Below are positions 26,721 to 39,900 of a stretch of 64,000 bases of DNA, in pieces. This DNA comes from Campylorhamphus procurvoides (lineage: Eukaryota; Chordata; Aves; Passeriformes; Dendrocolaptidae). The position numbers were made by a program, and so were the translations under genes. The notes under the pieces are model-generated. The model saw only the letters and a list, made by a program, of their open reading frames with translations. It ran no database searches and was not told the origin of the DNA. Each line of letters begins with the position of its first letter. The stretch's first letter is position 1. The DNA lies in the NCBI GenBank assembly GCA_013396655.1, contig WBMV01002768.1, positions 437,076 through 501,075 of the forward strand, read 5' to 3'.

Positions 26721-27886
26721 GTTCTCAGGAGTGTCCTGCCCTCATGTTGTTTTTTCTAATACACACTTGCCATGGGACTATTGCTTGTTACCAAATTGGT
26801 CTGTTTAAACTAAGCTAAACTTAATTAAATAAAATTATAAAATTATCATTTATTGCCCTGGTAACTGCTGTGGTGTTAGAATTGTATTGACTCGAATTTC
26901 CTCTCTCTAACCCTCCCTCCAGCACCTGGGAAACCTGTATAAATAAGAGAATGCATCAAGAAGAACTATTATATATATATGGGGGGAAATGATCAGCTAG
27001 AAAACATCTGTAGATCTTCACTAAGAATAAAAAGTGACTTAAGTTGCCTGTTCTGTGTTCACACACAGCTCTAAATGTATGTATTGCTTTTCAGCTGAAG
27101 GATCTAAAAACATTAACTGAGTAGGAATGGAGCTAAATCTGTAAGTTCTGAGGAGGAAAGAATTCTGCTTTATGGAAGTGGGAGTTGGTGCCTCGTGCTG
27201 GCTGGCAAACACCTTGTTCTCTCAGTTTTCTGCAGTAATTCAAAGGGAGAAATCCTAATCTCTTAAGTTCCACGTGTTTTCCTTACTTAAATATATGTAC
27301 ACCTTTTTGCTCCCTTACCTGTGAGTTTATTGCTTTTGTTATCTGTATATATAGTAATATTTGGAATAGCAGAATTTCAGCTTAACTTTACAGGGTTGCA
27401 CATGTCTCAGAGACAGCAAGTTTGTGGAGTTTCATGAAAACAGAGATGTTATGCCATGACAACGAGCTGTGTTACTGAGAGGGAGAGTTTTCAGTTAGTT
27501 TGGACCTTTATTACATGCCAGGTACTCAGCCCATCAGGGCAAAACAATCAAGGGATACTAATTTTTAGTGTGTGGAATTAATTGCTACGAGAGGAAGATG
27601 ATCCAGGAGCCAGCACACTGTACTGACAAAGAAAGAGCTGCTGGATGCAGGATTTGAGAGCAGACTCTGCCTCTGTTCTTAATTCTCTTTGAAACCTTAA
27701 ACGTATTTTGCCTAATTGAATCAACTGTAAGTGGACTAATGATTGGCTGAATAAAAAAAAATTAGTTTTCTTGTGATGGTATCAGAGAAGTGTAAAATAA
27801 CTTTGTATTTAAACATTTGTGCTGGTACCAAGGATAATACTGAGAAACAAAAGTTCATTAAACTTCTGTTCTTTCTTCCTTTTCAG

Positions 27887-27910
27887 GTTTCCTCTCAAAA
27901 AACCGACGAG
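27887..27910 (+). CDS. ARHGEF12: ARHGEF12 exon 2 (24-bp microexon)
   Basis: Acceptor TTTTCAG precedes and donor GTGAGT follows. The exon completes an Arg codon begun upstream, then encodes FPLKKPT and two bases of the next Arg (residues about 11-19). The FPLKKP motif matches the LARG N-terminus. Both boundaries interrupt a codon after its second base, so skipping would stay in frame. The following intron is 696 bp with nothing notable. Confidence 0.88.
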
Positions 27911-30900
27911 GTGAGTTCCTGAAACTTGACTTTTTGCCTTTATTGCAAATTGTGCTGCAGTATTTTTGAATGAGAAATGCTTTTAAAAGGAAAAATAAGT
28001 ACTTGTACTGACAGAGACCACAGTACCCACTACAGATGTGAGAAATGAATGCTCAGATGGGGACAAGGGGCCAAAAATATAGTTGGTGGTGGACTTAAAG
28101 TGCCTGTCGTGGTGTTACATTTGCATTCTGTTACCTCACTCAGGCTCATCTTACCTGAGATTTGAGATGGTAAAGGGACACTTCAGTTGGCACACAATGT
28201 ACAGGGGGATATTCTAAATCTTTAATTCTTGCATGCAAACATATTGCATGGGTGCTGGGGAGGAGGCAGAGTTAAGATTGCAGGAGCCTTATCAGTTTTA
28301 TGCAGCTTAATTTCATTTTGCTTTTAAAATGGAGTGATAAAGAGAATGCCCTTGCTGTTACTAATTCTGAAGGTTAACCAGGCTGTTTCTAGAACCTTGG
28401 ACACACTCCCAAAGGTTCTGAGGGAGATCATTTTCCCACTTGAATTCAGCCTGGGAATAAATGTTTTAAGCGAACTTAACGCCCCTGCTTTAATCTCGAT
28501 TTCTGGGGAGCAGAGAACCCCGGCTCAGGTTATTGCTGAGAGCCCCAGCAGCCAGACAGCTCCTCTGGGCTCTTGTGGTGAGGGTTTGTGCTTTGTTCTG
28601 CCACAGACACGGCAGCATTTTGAGCAGAGAGTCTCCAGCTGACAAGAAGCAGAAGGTTGAGCGCTGCAGCAGCACCCACGACTTCGATCCCACAGGTACA
28701 GTCTGAAAATCTACATTTCACTTTGAAAAGCACTGGAAATTAGGGTTAAAAACTATTTTCATGTGCCAGCAAATGTGGTTTTCAGAGTTGGGTTGTTCTG
28801 CAAAGGCTTTTGGAAGCGTGTGGGCATTGCTTTTAAACATGCACATCTAATAATAAATGTGGATTAGAGTATCAGTAAATAATTATAATTGCTCAGTAAA
28901 TAATCAGAACTACTTCCACTTTCAGAAGAGTCAGCCTGAAATTTCAGGAGGCAAGTGCTGTAGGTAGTTGTGAGGAGTTCTGTCAGCTGCTTTACTGGAG
29001 TGTGACATTGGAGCTGTTGTAGGCTCGACTAGGGCTGCCTTCCCTCATTTGGGTTTTAGTTCTGGGGGGTTTGGTTTGACTTTTGGGCCTTAGTAAATTT
29101 GGATCCCTCTCTGCCACTTGCAAAGTGAATTTGCTGTTTCCAGCGTGATACATTTTAAGATAAACATCTATTTTTAAAGGATGTGCTATTCTATTTTTTT
29201 AACCTTCCCAAAGGCTGAATTAGGGTCAATTTGGGCAGCTTGTCTGGAGCTGTCTGGGAAATGAGGGTGCACACAGGGATTCTTCACTCTCTCTGAAACA
29301 CTAACCCAGTGACTCTGTGTGTGTTCATTAAATGCATGACAGGCTCTTGTCTGAGCCTCCTGGCCCCCTGCAATGTGCATTTTTCATGTCTGTGCATTGT
29401 GCTGTCCCTGGGGCTTGTGGAAGGCAGGAGAGTTGAATGGTACAACTTGTAGGGTATGTTTTTTTGCAAAATGACATTTGAAGCTGATGTTTATAAACCA
29501 GCCTGTTAGTGGTTTCTGTCACTACTGCATGACACCTCCCTAGTGTGCACAAATAAATGCAAATGGGCTTTAAATGGCCTTAAAAAATCCTATAAGGGAG
29601 AAGACATGAAGTAGTGCTTGTCTTCTTTCCCTTTGTCCTTGAGAATAGGGAATGTAAACTGATTTCAGGTTGGAGGAGGTCTTGGGCTATGAAGAAGCTT
29701 CTTTTCTTCAGAAACAAACTTCAGGAGTGCTTTGATGTTAATTTGCTGCCAGTCCCTCCAAATTTGGGAGCTGTTACCTGGCAGCACTGTGTGCAGCCTG
29801 GGCTCTGCTCTGCCCCAGGGCCCTGCACTGCAACCTGCAGAAAAGGGTCTTCTTGGTACGGGCTAATTCAGGGTGCTGAACTGCTGTGCCTGTGTTGGGT
29901 ACTCATTCTGCAGATAAACAACACCAGTGTCTCTGCTGGGACTGTTTTTATCCAGAATCCTTTCTGTAGTTCCTGCAGAAAACATCTTTTATTGTATCTT
30001 AAATTCTGTGGCAGGTTCTGTGTGGTGTTGCCTGTGTCTTCATTATTCACCCCTTATTCCAAGTGTTCCGCCTGTGTTTTGTTCACATCTCGTTTGTGTG
30101 TTTTGCACGATTTAACCCAATAAATCAGTCTGTGTTTTTTCATGAATTTTTTTTTTCTCATGTTTGGTCTCCATATTTTCTATATCTCTCTCTCCTTCTC
30201 TCCTGCTCTCGTGCAGATAGCTCCTCCAAGAAGACAAAGTCTAGTTCTGAGGAGAGTAGATCCGAGACGTATGGTAAGCTAAAGCAGCCTCATCCCTGGG
30301 CAGCTCCATGCTTTCTGTCTGTGCATCCCAGGCTTTCCCACCCTTCCCATGATCTGCATGGTTGGCTCTGCAGCAGGGACTGGGCAAACTGGGCTTCAGT
30401 GTTGCTTTAGTGTATCAGCTTCTAGTTTTGTAGTGGCTGGAAAACTAACCTGGCAAGCTCTCACCTGGGTTCTCCTGTTACCCACCCAGAGACCTTGTGC
30501 CACTGGGGTTTTGGGTATTGTGTCATGTTGGACTGAGGAGGGGCTGTGGCTGTAGAAGAGCCTGTGTCTTGCTCTGACTGTGGAGGTTGGAGTGAGCAAT
30601 GCATCTTTTGGCATTATTTGTACATGATCTCCACTCAGGTCCTTTGTGTGTTTCACAGAAATGGGAAGATGTATCTGCAAATGAATTAAATAAATGTAAG
30701 AGTATGAGCTTCCCCATTCTCTGTTCCAGAGGGAGTCAGTGACCTTGCTGTGCTGTGTATCACTGCTGTGTGGGGGCTTGTGGCCTGGAACCAGTGGCAT
30801 GGAACAGGCAGTTTGGGCTGGGAATGGCCCCACATGTCACGGTGCTGTCACTGCACTGTGATGGCCTGTTGGGTGCACCCTGTCAGTCTGTGACACTCCC

Positions 30901-33900
30901 CATCCTCTCTGTCTGCACTGACTTGCTCAGTTTCCACTCTCTAAAGGTACTTGCACTCATGGTAGAAACTAGAAAGCAGGAAGTTTTCACAAGTTAAAGG
31001 GTTTTTTTGGATCCTACAGCTTGTAAAGACCCTTGGACCTGGGCTGAACGTGGCCAGGGCTGCTGCGTTTCATGTTTCTAAGTGTGCATGTCCTGACTCC
31101 AGCCATGGGTTGCCTTTCTTTTCCTTTCCTTTTATTTCTCCTTCATGTTTTTAAAACAATCTGTGATACCTTCTTGTGTTAATCTGTTAAGAAAATTGCT
31201 GCTGCATAACCTGCTGTGGGGTTTTGGGCAGATGCAATGACTGCTCCACTATCAGCTTTTATCATTCCACTGGAATAAAACTGCCAGGTGTTGGTGGCTG
31301 TGATCCAGCTGCTTAAACCACCTCTGTAATACCAAAGGATGCTGTCATAGCTCTGGTTGTGAGGAACACTGAAAAATAAAAAAGCCTCACAAACCTAAAC
31401 CCAAAAAAACTCAATAAAAAGTAATTTTAAAAAACCCTAAACCTTCCAAAAAACCACCAGCCTTGAAGAGTTCCTTCTATACCAATCTTTGGGAAAGCCC
31501 TTTAGCTGATGCAGTGGAGGGAGGTGTGTCCTGTTCCTTGTGTAGAAATGAGATCTCTCTGCTTCCCCTGGAATTTTGAATCACACACTGTTTTTTTTGT
31601 TTGTTTTAAGAAATGTAATATGATAGTCATGTTCCTCAGGGTGTGAGGGTGTTCCTCAGTAAACAAGTTGGGAGATATTTGCTTCAGCAGAGCTGGAAAC
31701 CTGTCTCAGAGAGACCTGGCTTGCTGCAGCTTGTAGTTCTTCCTGCCCTGTCAGAGGGAGTGAGCAGGGAACTGACCTGCTTGGAGAGCAGGGATTTGGG
31801 GCTGCTGCTGCAGTTTGTGTGCCAGGGTGCTGCCCCTGCCAGGGTGCTGCTTACTGGGGCTGCCTCTGTTCCTTCCCCAGTGCTGCTCACCCTGAGATCC
31901 TGGGGGTGCTGTGCAACTGCTGGAGGTTAATGACAGGAAACATTTGGTGTGTTTGATGGGATGTCTCTGTGTTTACTCACCTCCCTCAGTCTGTGCAGTG
32001 TCCTGGCTTTTCATGTGTGCCAGAAAGAAACACGACTTCCTAACGTAAGCTTGGACTTCCCCTCGAGTTTCCTGCAGATGCTCTGCCGTGTCCAGGATCT
32101 GGGGGAGCAGTTTCCACTCATCCTTCCTTTCCAGTGGCCTTTGCAGGCTTGGGCTGGCCCTGCCTTTTGTCTCTGCCCTCTGCTTTTCCCAGGTTCTCTG
32201 GGGTGTGTGGAGAGCTCTGCTGTTTGCTTTGGATGGTGCCAAACTATTCCAAAACTTACAGGTAGAAATACTGTACTGGCATTTTTCGTGCTGGTGGCTG
32301 GATAGGAACTGGCCATTGGAGAGGGGATAATAGAGAAGTCTGGAATGACAGCAGGAAAAGGAGGTGTGGCTTTGTGTGAGTGTTTGTTCTTACCCCTGGA
32401 AATTTTTAATTAAGGAGCAAGAGACCAGACTTTCTTGAAGTAAATGAGTGGCTGGGGGAGCAAAGTGGTTAGGTAGGGAAATTGCTCTGATATACACAAG
32501 TTAATTTATAGTGACACGAAGCTCATAGTGTGATGTTTCCTTTCATAAATCCAACCATCTCATATTTGTATATTCAACAAAATTTAGATGATCAGGAGAG
32601 AGACTGAGTGTAGTTTGATATACTGTAATTTACTAATTAGTGCCATAATCTCCCACGATACTTAATACTTGTTTCTCAAAGTAGAATTTTCATCTCTTAA
32701 ATAAACTTAAAACTGAAATTAGCTTTCAGGGTGCTAGGTGAGGTATCAGTTTCCCTTTCCTTTTCCCATGACTCTGTTGCTCTCCAAAAATATCTACCTT
32801 TATATTTAGTAATGATCAGTTTCTGGCCCAAACATTAGCCCAGACTTTACACACACTCACATTGTCTCCAACTTTCAGATAAATTTTGTTATTTTTCTGT
32901 TGCCTTGAAACCCCAGATGTGAGCTGGTTTTAAATTGAGCTTACACTTCCTGGTTTGCTCCTTGCAGTTCTTATCAGCTTTGTGATGTGGCCACTATTTT
33001 TGCAGACTTTTTAAAGGACTTTTGGGAGCCCTTTGGAATAGCCAGGAAGGGCTGGGAATGCAGGGGGGGCTGGACCACAGGGGTTGAATGTGGTGTTGCC
33101 ATGGGAACAGATAGTCCTATTTATCATGTTAAAATACATGGTTCTTTTTTTCTAAAAAGGTTACCAACCCTTGTTTTATGACCACTATTCAGTGCCATTG
33201 TTAATAACACTTCTAGCAAGGCACTATGGACTGCACTCCTTCAAACAATATAGTTGTTGCACTGACTTTGCATGACTTCTGTTAGTGCAAGAATCTGAGG
33301 AATGCTGCTTATATGGCATTTGGTATGAAATCATAGCAATAACTAGAACTGAAATTCAGGATTTCATCTGCTGAGAAACTGTCCTTATAAAAGCTGATGG
33401 TTCTATTTATTCTGTGGAGCAGCGTTTCTGAAAATATTTTATAGAAAGAAAGCTTCCCAAATGAAGTGAAACATTTGGACAATCTCAAATCCCCAAGGAG
33501 TTTGGGTTTTGTTTATGGAATGATTCATTTCAAATCACTCTATTAAACTGCATTTTCCTATTGTGGCCTCATGCCCCCAGGGGAGGTTATAGTTCAGAAC
33601 TCTCAGCTCCCATCGTGTCCTGCAGAGCTGGAGCAGAGGGAAAGCTCCACTGTGTTATGGGAGATGGAATTCATGGCTCATGGACTCACAGAATGGCTTG
33701 GGTTGGAAGGGACCTTAAGAAGCAACTGCTTCCAACCCCTTCCACTAGGCCAGGTTTCTCCAAGCCCTATCCAACCTGCTCTCTCCATTCTCTCCAGGGA
33801 GTCAGGTTTTAAGAATGAAGCACTTCTCTGGTTGTTGGGAGCTGCTAATAAATTCTGTTTTGTTGAGTAACTTCCAAATAGTTAAGCTGTGTAGAAGAGA

Positions 33901-36900
33901 AGAAAGTAAATGACCTTCTTACTAAAGAAGCTCTTGGAGAATCAAAATGTATCTGGCAAGACTGTTTGAGACAGTAATTTTAAGCATGGGGTGTCAATGA
34001 CCTTGAGAAGTTCGACTTTCCCCTTTCCCATTCTCCAAAGGCACACTTGGGTCGGGGCTGGAGAATGGAGAGGGACTAGTGCCACCTACTGAAGATGGAT
34101 CCTCTCTGCTCTGCTTGCAGCATTTCTCTCTGCTTTCACTTTTCATCCTAAACCTCTTTACCTCCAGCACTCAGCTGGCTGCTTTGCTGTGCTCCTGCCT
34201 CGAGGCTGCACCAGGGAGTGTGGGCAATCATCATCTGCATGAGCACAACTAAAGATTAAGATTTATTGTTTTCTCCACAGAATTTTGAGTCCACTCAAGG
34301 CACAAACATACAATCTAATTTTGTATACTTAAAGCACAGTTAAGTGCTGTCTCCTCACTTTGTGCCATCGAGATAGTGTGAAGTGAAAGCAGTTGTGGGA
34401 ATAACATTATTATTGATTTGATTTTAAGTACTGCTCGTGATGAGTTCTGTTGACCTTGTAATATTCACTAAGTTTAATCTGGAAAAAGTGAAAGATCATG
34501 GTAAGATATTTCAAAATGAATGACTCAGGATTTCCATCCAGGGAACACTGAGGATTGGAACACAGAGGGAAGAATGTGACTGAAAAGCTGGTTGTCACTT
34601 GCTGACATGGGCTGGTCAATGTTGCCCCCGAGTCCTGCAGGGGCTGAAGCTGCTTTAGTTGGTAGTTTCACGGCCCTGTGATATCCAGGCGTGATGGGAA
34701 CAGCTCTTGGAAACTTCCCCTTGGTGTCCTTGGGCTCCCAGTGGTTTGTGGCTTTCCTGTGAGTCCATTCCAGAGTGTCTGATGAGGTGTTCAAGGTACC
34801 AGACGTGGGTTATGAAAACATTGCTGCTCTGCTCTTAAAATTCCACCACGCAGCAGATTTCAAATTGAATGGGTTTTACTTAGAGGACCAAAGTGAGCAA
34901 ATGGCAGGTTTAGGGGGTTCAGGAGAGCACTTCAAGGTTGTTCTTTTCAGTGTGCCTGGTTCAAGCAGGGAGTGCTATCAGAGCTGGTCTGGTTCTGCAG
35001 GTAATAGTGTTATCTTCAGGAAACTTGCAGATAATTTCATTGAAATCACTATAAAGCTGCTGTGTATCCCAGTCAAGCATGGAATCTCTCAGCTGGCCTA
35101 CCTCCACCTCATTCCAGCCTTTATGTTGTGTCAGGAGAAGGGTTAAGTGCCCGTTCCATGTCTGAAGGGAGCAAATACAGGGAACAACCAATATTGGGTT
35201 TGGGTTGTCCTAATTTCGATTGCTTCCACATTAAAGGGGGTTTGGAGTAAAATTGAGATTTGTGGTGTGAAACATTTTAACTTGATTACTCTGGGAACTT
35301 AAATTGTACTCTGTAAGGCCAGTTTATGTTGCCTCACTTACTGCATTGCCACTGCTTTGGCATCAGGCTCATTCAAGGAGGAAGGTTATCAATAGATCCA
35401 AGGGTTGTTGGTTTGGGAAAGAAGGAATCCAGTGGAAGAGCAGTGAGTACTCAGGGCTATTCTGTGTCTTTAAACAAGGACAGTTCTTAGGAGTCTAAAG
35501 ACTCCTTTGATTTCTTACTCATAAAACCTGTAGGGCTGGCACCAGGCTTGGAAAGGAGCTGTTTTTCTGAAATAGCACATGTTCCCACACCCCACCCTGG
35601 GGCATCATTCTTGTGAAGTGAGACTTCAAGACTTGGTCACACAGAAGAATGGGAGGTGCAGAAGGGAGAGGCATGTTCTTTCCTTTAACCCTGCAAAGAG
35701 GGGGTGAGAGGCAGGGGGGTCTCCCCTTGTCTGCTCTCACCTTGCATCCATCCCATCCGACTGTGTGTGTCCCATGAGTTCTGGGATATGACACTGTGAG
35801 CAGTCTGCTGCAAAAGTCCTGGAACACCCCCTTTTGCCTGTTCCCACACCCATTTGCAGATATGCCACATTGGAGGAGAACAGGATTGACTGGGCAGGCT
35901 GTGTTTTCACTTGAGGCTTCTCATTTCCATTAGGAGTTGCTCTGGAGAAGTGAAAGGAGCTGTAGTGGTGTGAGAGTAATTTAAGACGTGGGTATGACTC
36001 CACACTCTCTTACAGTTCATTCCTTAAAAATTATTCCAGAAAAGCCAGTCTGTCTGGGAAAGCTCCCCCTGCTCCCTCCGTGCTAAACAAAACTGCCATG
36101 ATTTGGGTATCTGATGGAGAAGAACTCCCAATTCCTTCTCAGGACACTGGTGTAGGAATTTTGCCTGATGTGGCTGTAGAAAGGAAGAAGCAAAGCAAGC
36201 TGTTAGAAATAAGGGTGATGTAACTAAAGGAACGTTGGGGAAGCATCTCACCTTGTCAAAATGCTGCACCTACTAAGGAAATTTATCTCAGCAGCAGCAT
36301 TTCTGTACACATTATACTGAGTATACCAGGAAACAAAATAAATTGCCTTTGATGTCTCACAGCAAGTTAAAGGAGGAGCAGATTCAAACTCAAATCTCCT
36401 GGGATTTTGGCCCTGAACTTCAGTAGCCTGAAGCAGGGTCTTTATTCCACAAGTCCTGCTCAGGGTAGTTCCTGCTGCTGCTCTGGGTCTGTGTGATACT
36501 CTCACCTGGAACAGAAGGTGCCCCAAGAGGAGATTTGTGCTGAGAATGGGGAGAACTTTTCCTGATCAATAAATCTGGTTTAGTCCAAACCCCTCACGTT
36601 AGTCTGAGGGATTTGTGAGTTCTTGCAGGTGTGTGGTGTTTTTGATGAAGCAGAACTTGACAGCCCTCTGCTGTACTGGGAAAATTCTTAACACAGACAA
36701 AGGGAAATGATGCTCATTGGTTTGTGGACTGCTGCCCTTCTTTAAAAGCTGCCTGTACCTCGAGTTGTGTGTGATGTGCCAGGGCTGTCTGCATCTCTGC
36801 TGCTGTATCTCCCTGTTTTGTGTAGCTGAAGCAAGAAGCTTGACCTGTCTTGACATCCCTCTCTGTTCCTGGACTGCTGCCCTGTTTCTGTCTCTCATAT

Positions 36901-39900
36901 ATTTCCCCTCTGTTGTACTGTACCAGTTCCTCTCAGTGCTCTGTGATTATCTAGGAGGATAAGGTTTTGGACTGATGCCCAGCTTGTGTCTCTTTGTATT
37001 TCTCTCCTCCTCTCTCTGCTGCCCTTTGCCCACCTTTGCTCTGCAGGGCTCGTTCAGCGGTGCGTGGTGATCCAGCGGGATGAGAACGGCTTTGGGCTGA
37101 CAGTCAGCGGAGACAACCCGGTCTTCGTGCAGTCCGTCAAGGAAGGTGGGCAAGGAGGGTGCTGAGGGTGCCAGCCTGGGGCAGCCTGGGGGTTCCCATG
37201 GGGAGCAGGGCAGTGGGGGCGGGACAGGGAGGACAAACCTCCCAAAATCCCCACGGGTGGGATGGCTGGGGCTTGGGAGTGGGTGTGTAGAGCAGTGCTG
37301 AGCTGTTGGGGTGCAGTGAATCATCTCCTCCCTGTCTGAGGGATTGAAACTGCCCTCTTGTATCCAGGGGGAAGGAAAGGACTCCTTGGAACGTGCTGGG
37401 ATTGTGGCTTTGGGGTATCCACTGCCGAGGGAGGACAGAACTGCTCTGGACTAGACTAGATGCCCAGAGATTTTAACCTGCTAGAGACAGAGGAAGCTTG
37501 GCTGAGTGCAGGAAGTAGTTTTGCATGAAACTACAGAAGTGTTCAAACCATTTTGGCTTTGAATGTTTGTATTGGAATGGGAACTAAAGGAATTCTTTCC
37601 CCTCCAGATGGAGCAGCCATGCGGGCTGGAGTGCAAACAGGGGATAGAATTATCAAGGTAAGGGAAATGGATCCTGTGTATTAAATGAGCTCTATCCCTG
37701 AAAAAATGCCATTGTTACATCTGCTGGGATGTTTTCATTTGCCTGGCAGATAGAGGAATGGTCTGTGTCCATGGTCTGGGAATACCACACCAGTAACCAC
37801 TGAAATCCCACTGTTCAATGTTAGTTTTGCTGTGGGGATCCCTCTCATTTCAGAGCTTTGTGGGAGAGTCCAGGGTCCTACCAGGTTCAAATATCACAAA
37901 TACAATAGAAACAGAAATGTCAGGGGAGAGAAGGAATGGAGAGTTATTAATAATCACCTGTAAATAAAAAGTGTGCCTGAATTACTGTTTTTCCCCTGAG
38001 TGTCCCCAGATCCATGTTTTCTTTTATTGCCAAGCAACTAAGAAACCAAATCAGGAGCTGAAAAGGCTGTGTAGGTTATTGGTGCAGAGTGATGGTTGTG
38101 CTGCAGCAGCCACTAACACAAATAGAGCTGGGATTTCAACCAGGCATTTAAATTAATGAATTAAATTAGCTACCCTGTTGTTTTCCTGCCCAGTCAGAGA
38201 TGGATTGGGTTTTTATGTTTGTTTGACTGCCTGGAGGTTTTTTGTATGTGTGTAGTTTTCTTTCTGCTCTGCTCACTGAGATAAACTGTTAGAGGGAAAA
38301 TTGTTTATCTGGGTGGTGTCTTGAAAGATGTAGCAATAGAGATGGGGGTGGAAAGAAAATACTGTTCCTCCTTGCAGTGCTTTTTGTGCAATGTGTGGAT
38401 GGCTTTGGTTGGAAATCAGTATCTAAACACTTGATTTTCTCCTCCTCCCTGGCCCAGGTGAACGGCACCCTCGTAACACACTCGAACCATTTGGAGGTGG
38501 TAAAGCTGATCAAGTGTAAGTAAAGGCAGGTGGCTCTTTCTGTCCCTGGGCTCCTTTAAAGCATGACAGGCATCATTTGAAAGGCTGATTGAGCCTTCAG
38601 GTGACAGGGGTGAGGTCTGACCATGCCCAGTGAGGGACAAAGGGAGTGTATGAAACAGGGAAGTGAAATTGGGGTAATTTTGACATCTCGACCTTAAGCT
38701 GATGCATTCCCCTGTAGGTTCTCCTTAGCTTGATGTTTGAACTTGCATAGGTGCTTTCCCATGTTTTGTTTCCACCTTAAATACCAGAGCTATTCAGGCA
38801 CTTTTAAGTACATTGCTGTATGATGCTTGCAAAGTACTGGCATTGCTAAAGGAAGTGTGTTCTTGGTTGATTATCTTGTACAAGGAAGAAGGTGGTGGTG
38901 GTTCCTTCCACCCTAGCAGAGTTTATTTTGTGGCATGAACCTGTGTATGCTGTAAATACAACCTGCTGGGCTAGAAATTGGGTTCCTTGGTTTTATAAAG
39001 GATGGTTATCATGAAAGTCGTTGGATTACCTGAAATTTAAATGGATATTTCTAAACCAGAGCTGACAGCGCTCTCAGGTTTGAAGGAGGAATGGGTGAAG
39101 AATGGTCTGAGTTTTGTCCCCAGGGTGAATCCCAGACATGGAATCCAGGAACTCTCCAGATGTCTGACCTGTGGCCTGTCCTTGTCTCCCTGCAGCGGGT
39201 TCCTATGTAGCTCTCACTGTCCAGGGGCGCCCACCAGGGTCGCCCCAGATTCCCTTGGCTGATTCTGACGTGGATCTGGCAGCATTTGGGCATATGTCTC
39301 CCATCATGACATCTCCCCACTCGCCTGGCACATCAGGAAATGCAGAAAGGATCACTAGCCCAGTGCTCATGGGGGTAAGATTTAAAGCTCTCCTTCCAAA
39401 GAACTGGTGTAGCAGAGGAAGAAACATAGTCAGGTATTTTTTTTCCTGGGTTGTTTAGAGCTTCTTGCACAAATCACACATTGCAATATTTATCCTGTCA
39501 CTGGGTATTTATTCACTTAGTGAAAAACATTTTTGCAAGTGAAAATATCCAGTCCCATCTCAGGGGTTTTTAAATGTTGACAGCTGTGTTCAAAAATAGG
39601 AAAAAATGCAAAGGGGGTAGTGTTTGGAAACTTGAATTGCTTTTTGTTTAGAGCCTGTGTTTAGGAAGCAGATGAAAAATGGGCATGTCCATTCTCCTTA
39701 TCTTCCCAGCCCCACCAAAGAAACGCAGCCCTTAATCTCTCTGTATTTTCCAGGAGGAGAATAATATTGTCCACAACCAGAAGGTGGAGATTCTGAGAAA
39801 GATGCTACAGAAGGAGCAGGAGCGGCTGCAGGTACTGGGGCTGTGCAGGGTGCAGAGGGATGGGGGAAGGTCTGCTGCAAAGGCAGAGATGGGTTGTTGA

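Larger units (their letters stand above)
1..27886 (+). other. ARHGEF12: Large 5' intron of ARHGEF12 (presumed intron 1), no coding exon found
   Basis: No ORF in these 27.9 kb resembles a known protein on either strand, and I found no candidate exon encoding the expected LARG N-terminus and ending in a donor of the right phase. The exon at 27887 opens mid-codon, so a coding exon must precede it. A long first intron is typical of this gene. The contents I can name are antisense CR1 fragments near 5.0, 13.1, 19.1 and 26.4 kb, a three-copy unclassified repeat at 6.9-8.1 kb, a purine-rich tract at 5.8 kb, a TA-type microsatellite at 16.4 kb, an assembly gap and a CpG-richer patch at 1.2-1.5 kb. 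The remainder looks like ordinary AT-rich avian intron sequence. Confidence 0.8.
30274..37046 (+). other. ARHGEF12: ARHGEF12 intron 4 (6.8 kb)
   Basis: This is the largest intron between recognised exons. It holds an A-rich stretch at about 31370-31460 and an antisense CR1 fragment at 33685-33802. I see no other exon, RNA gene or coding ORF in it. Confidence 0.85.
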
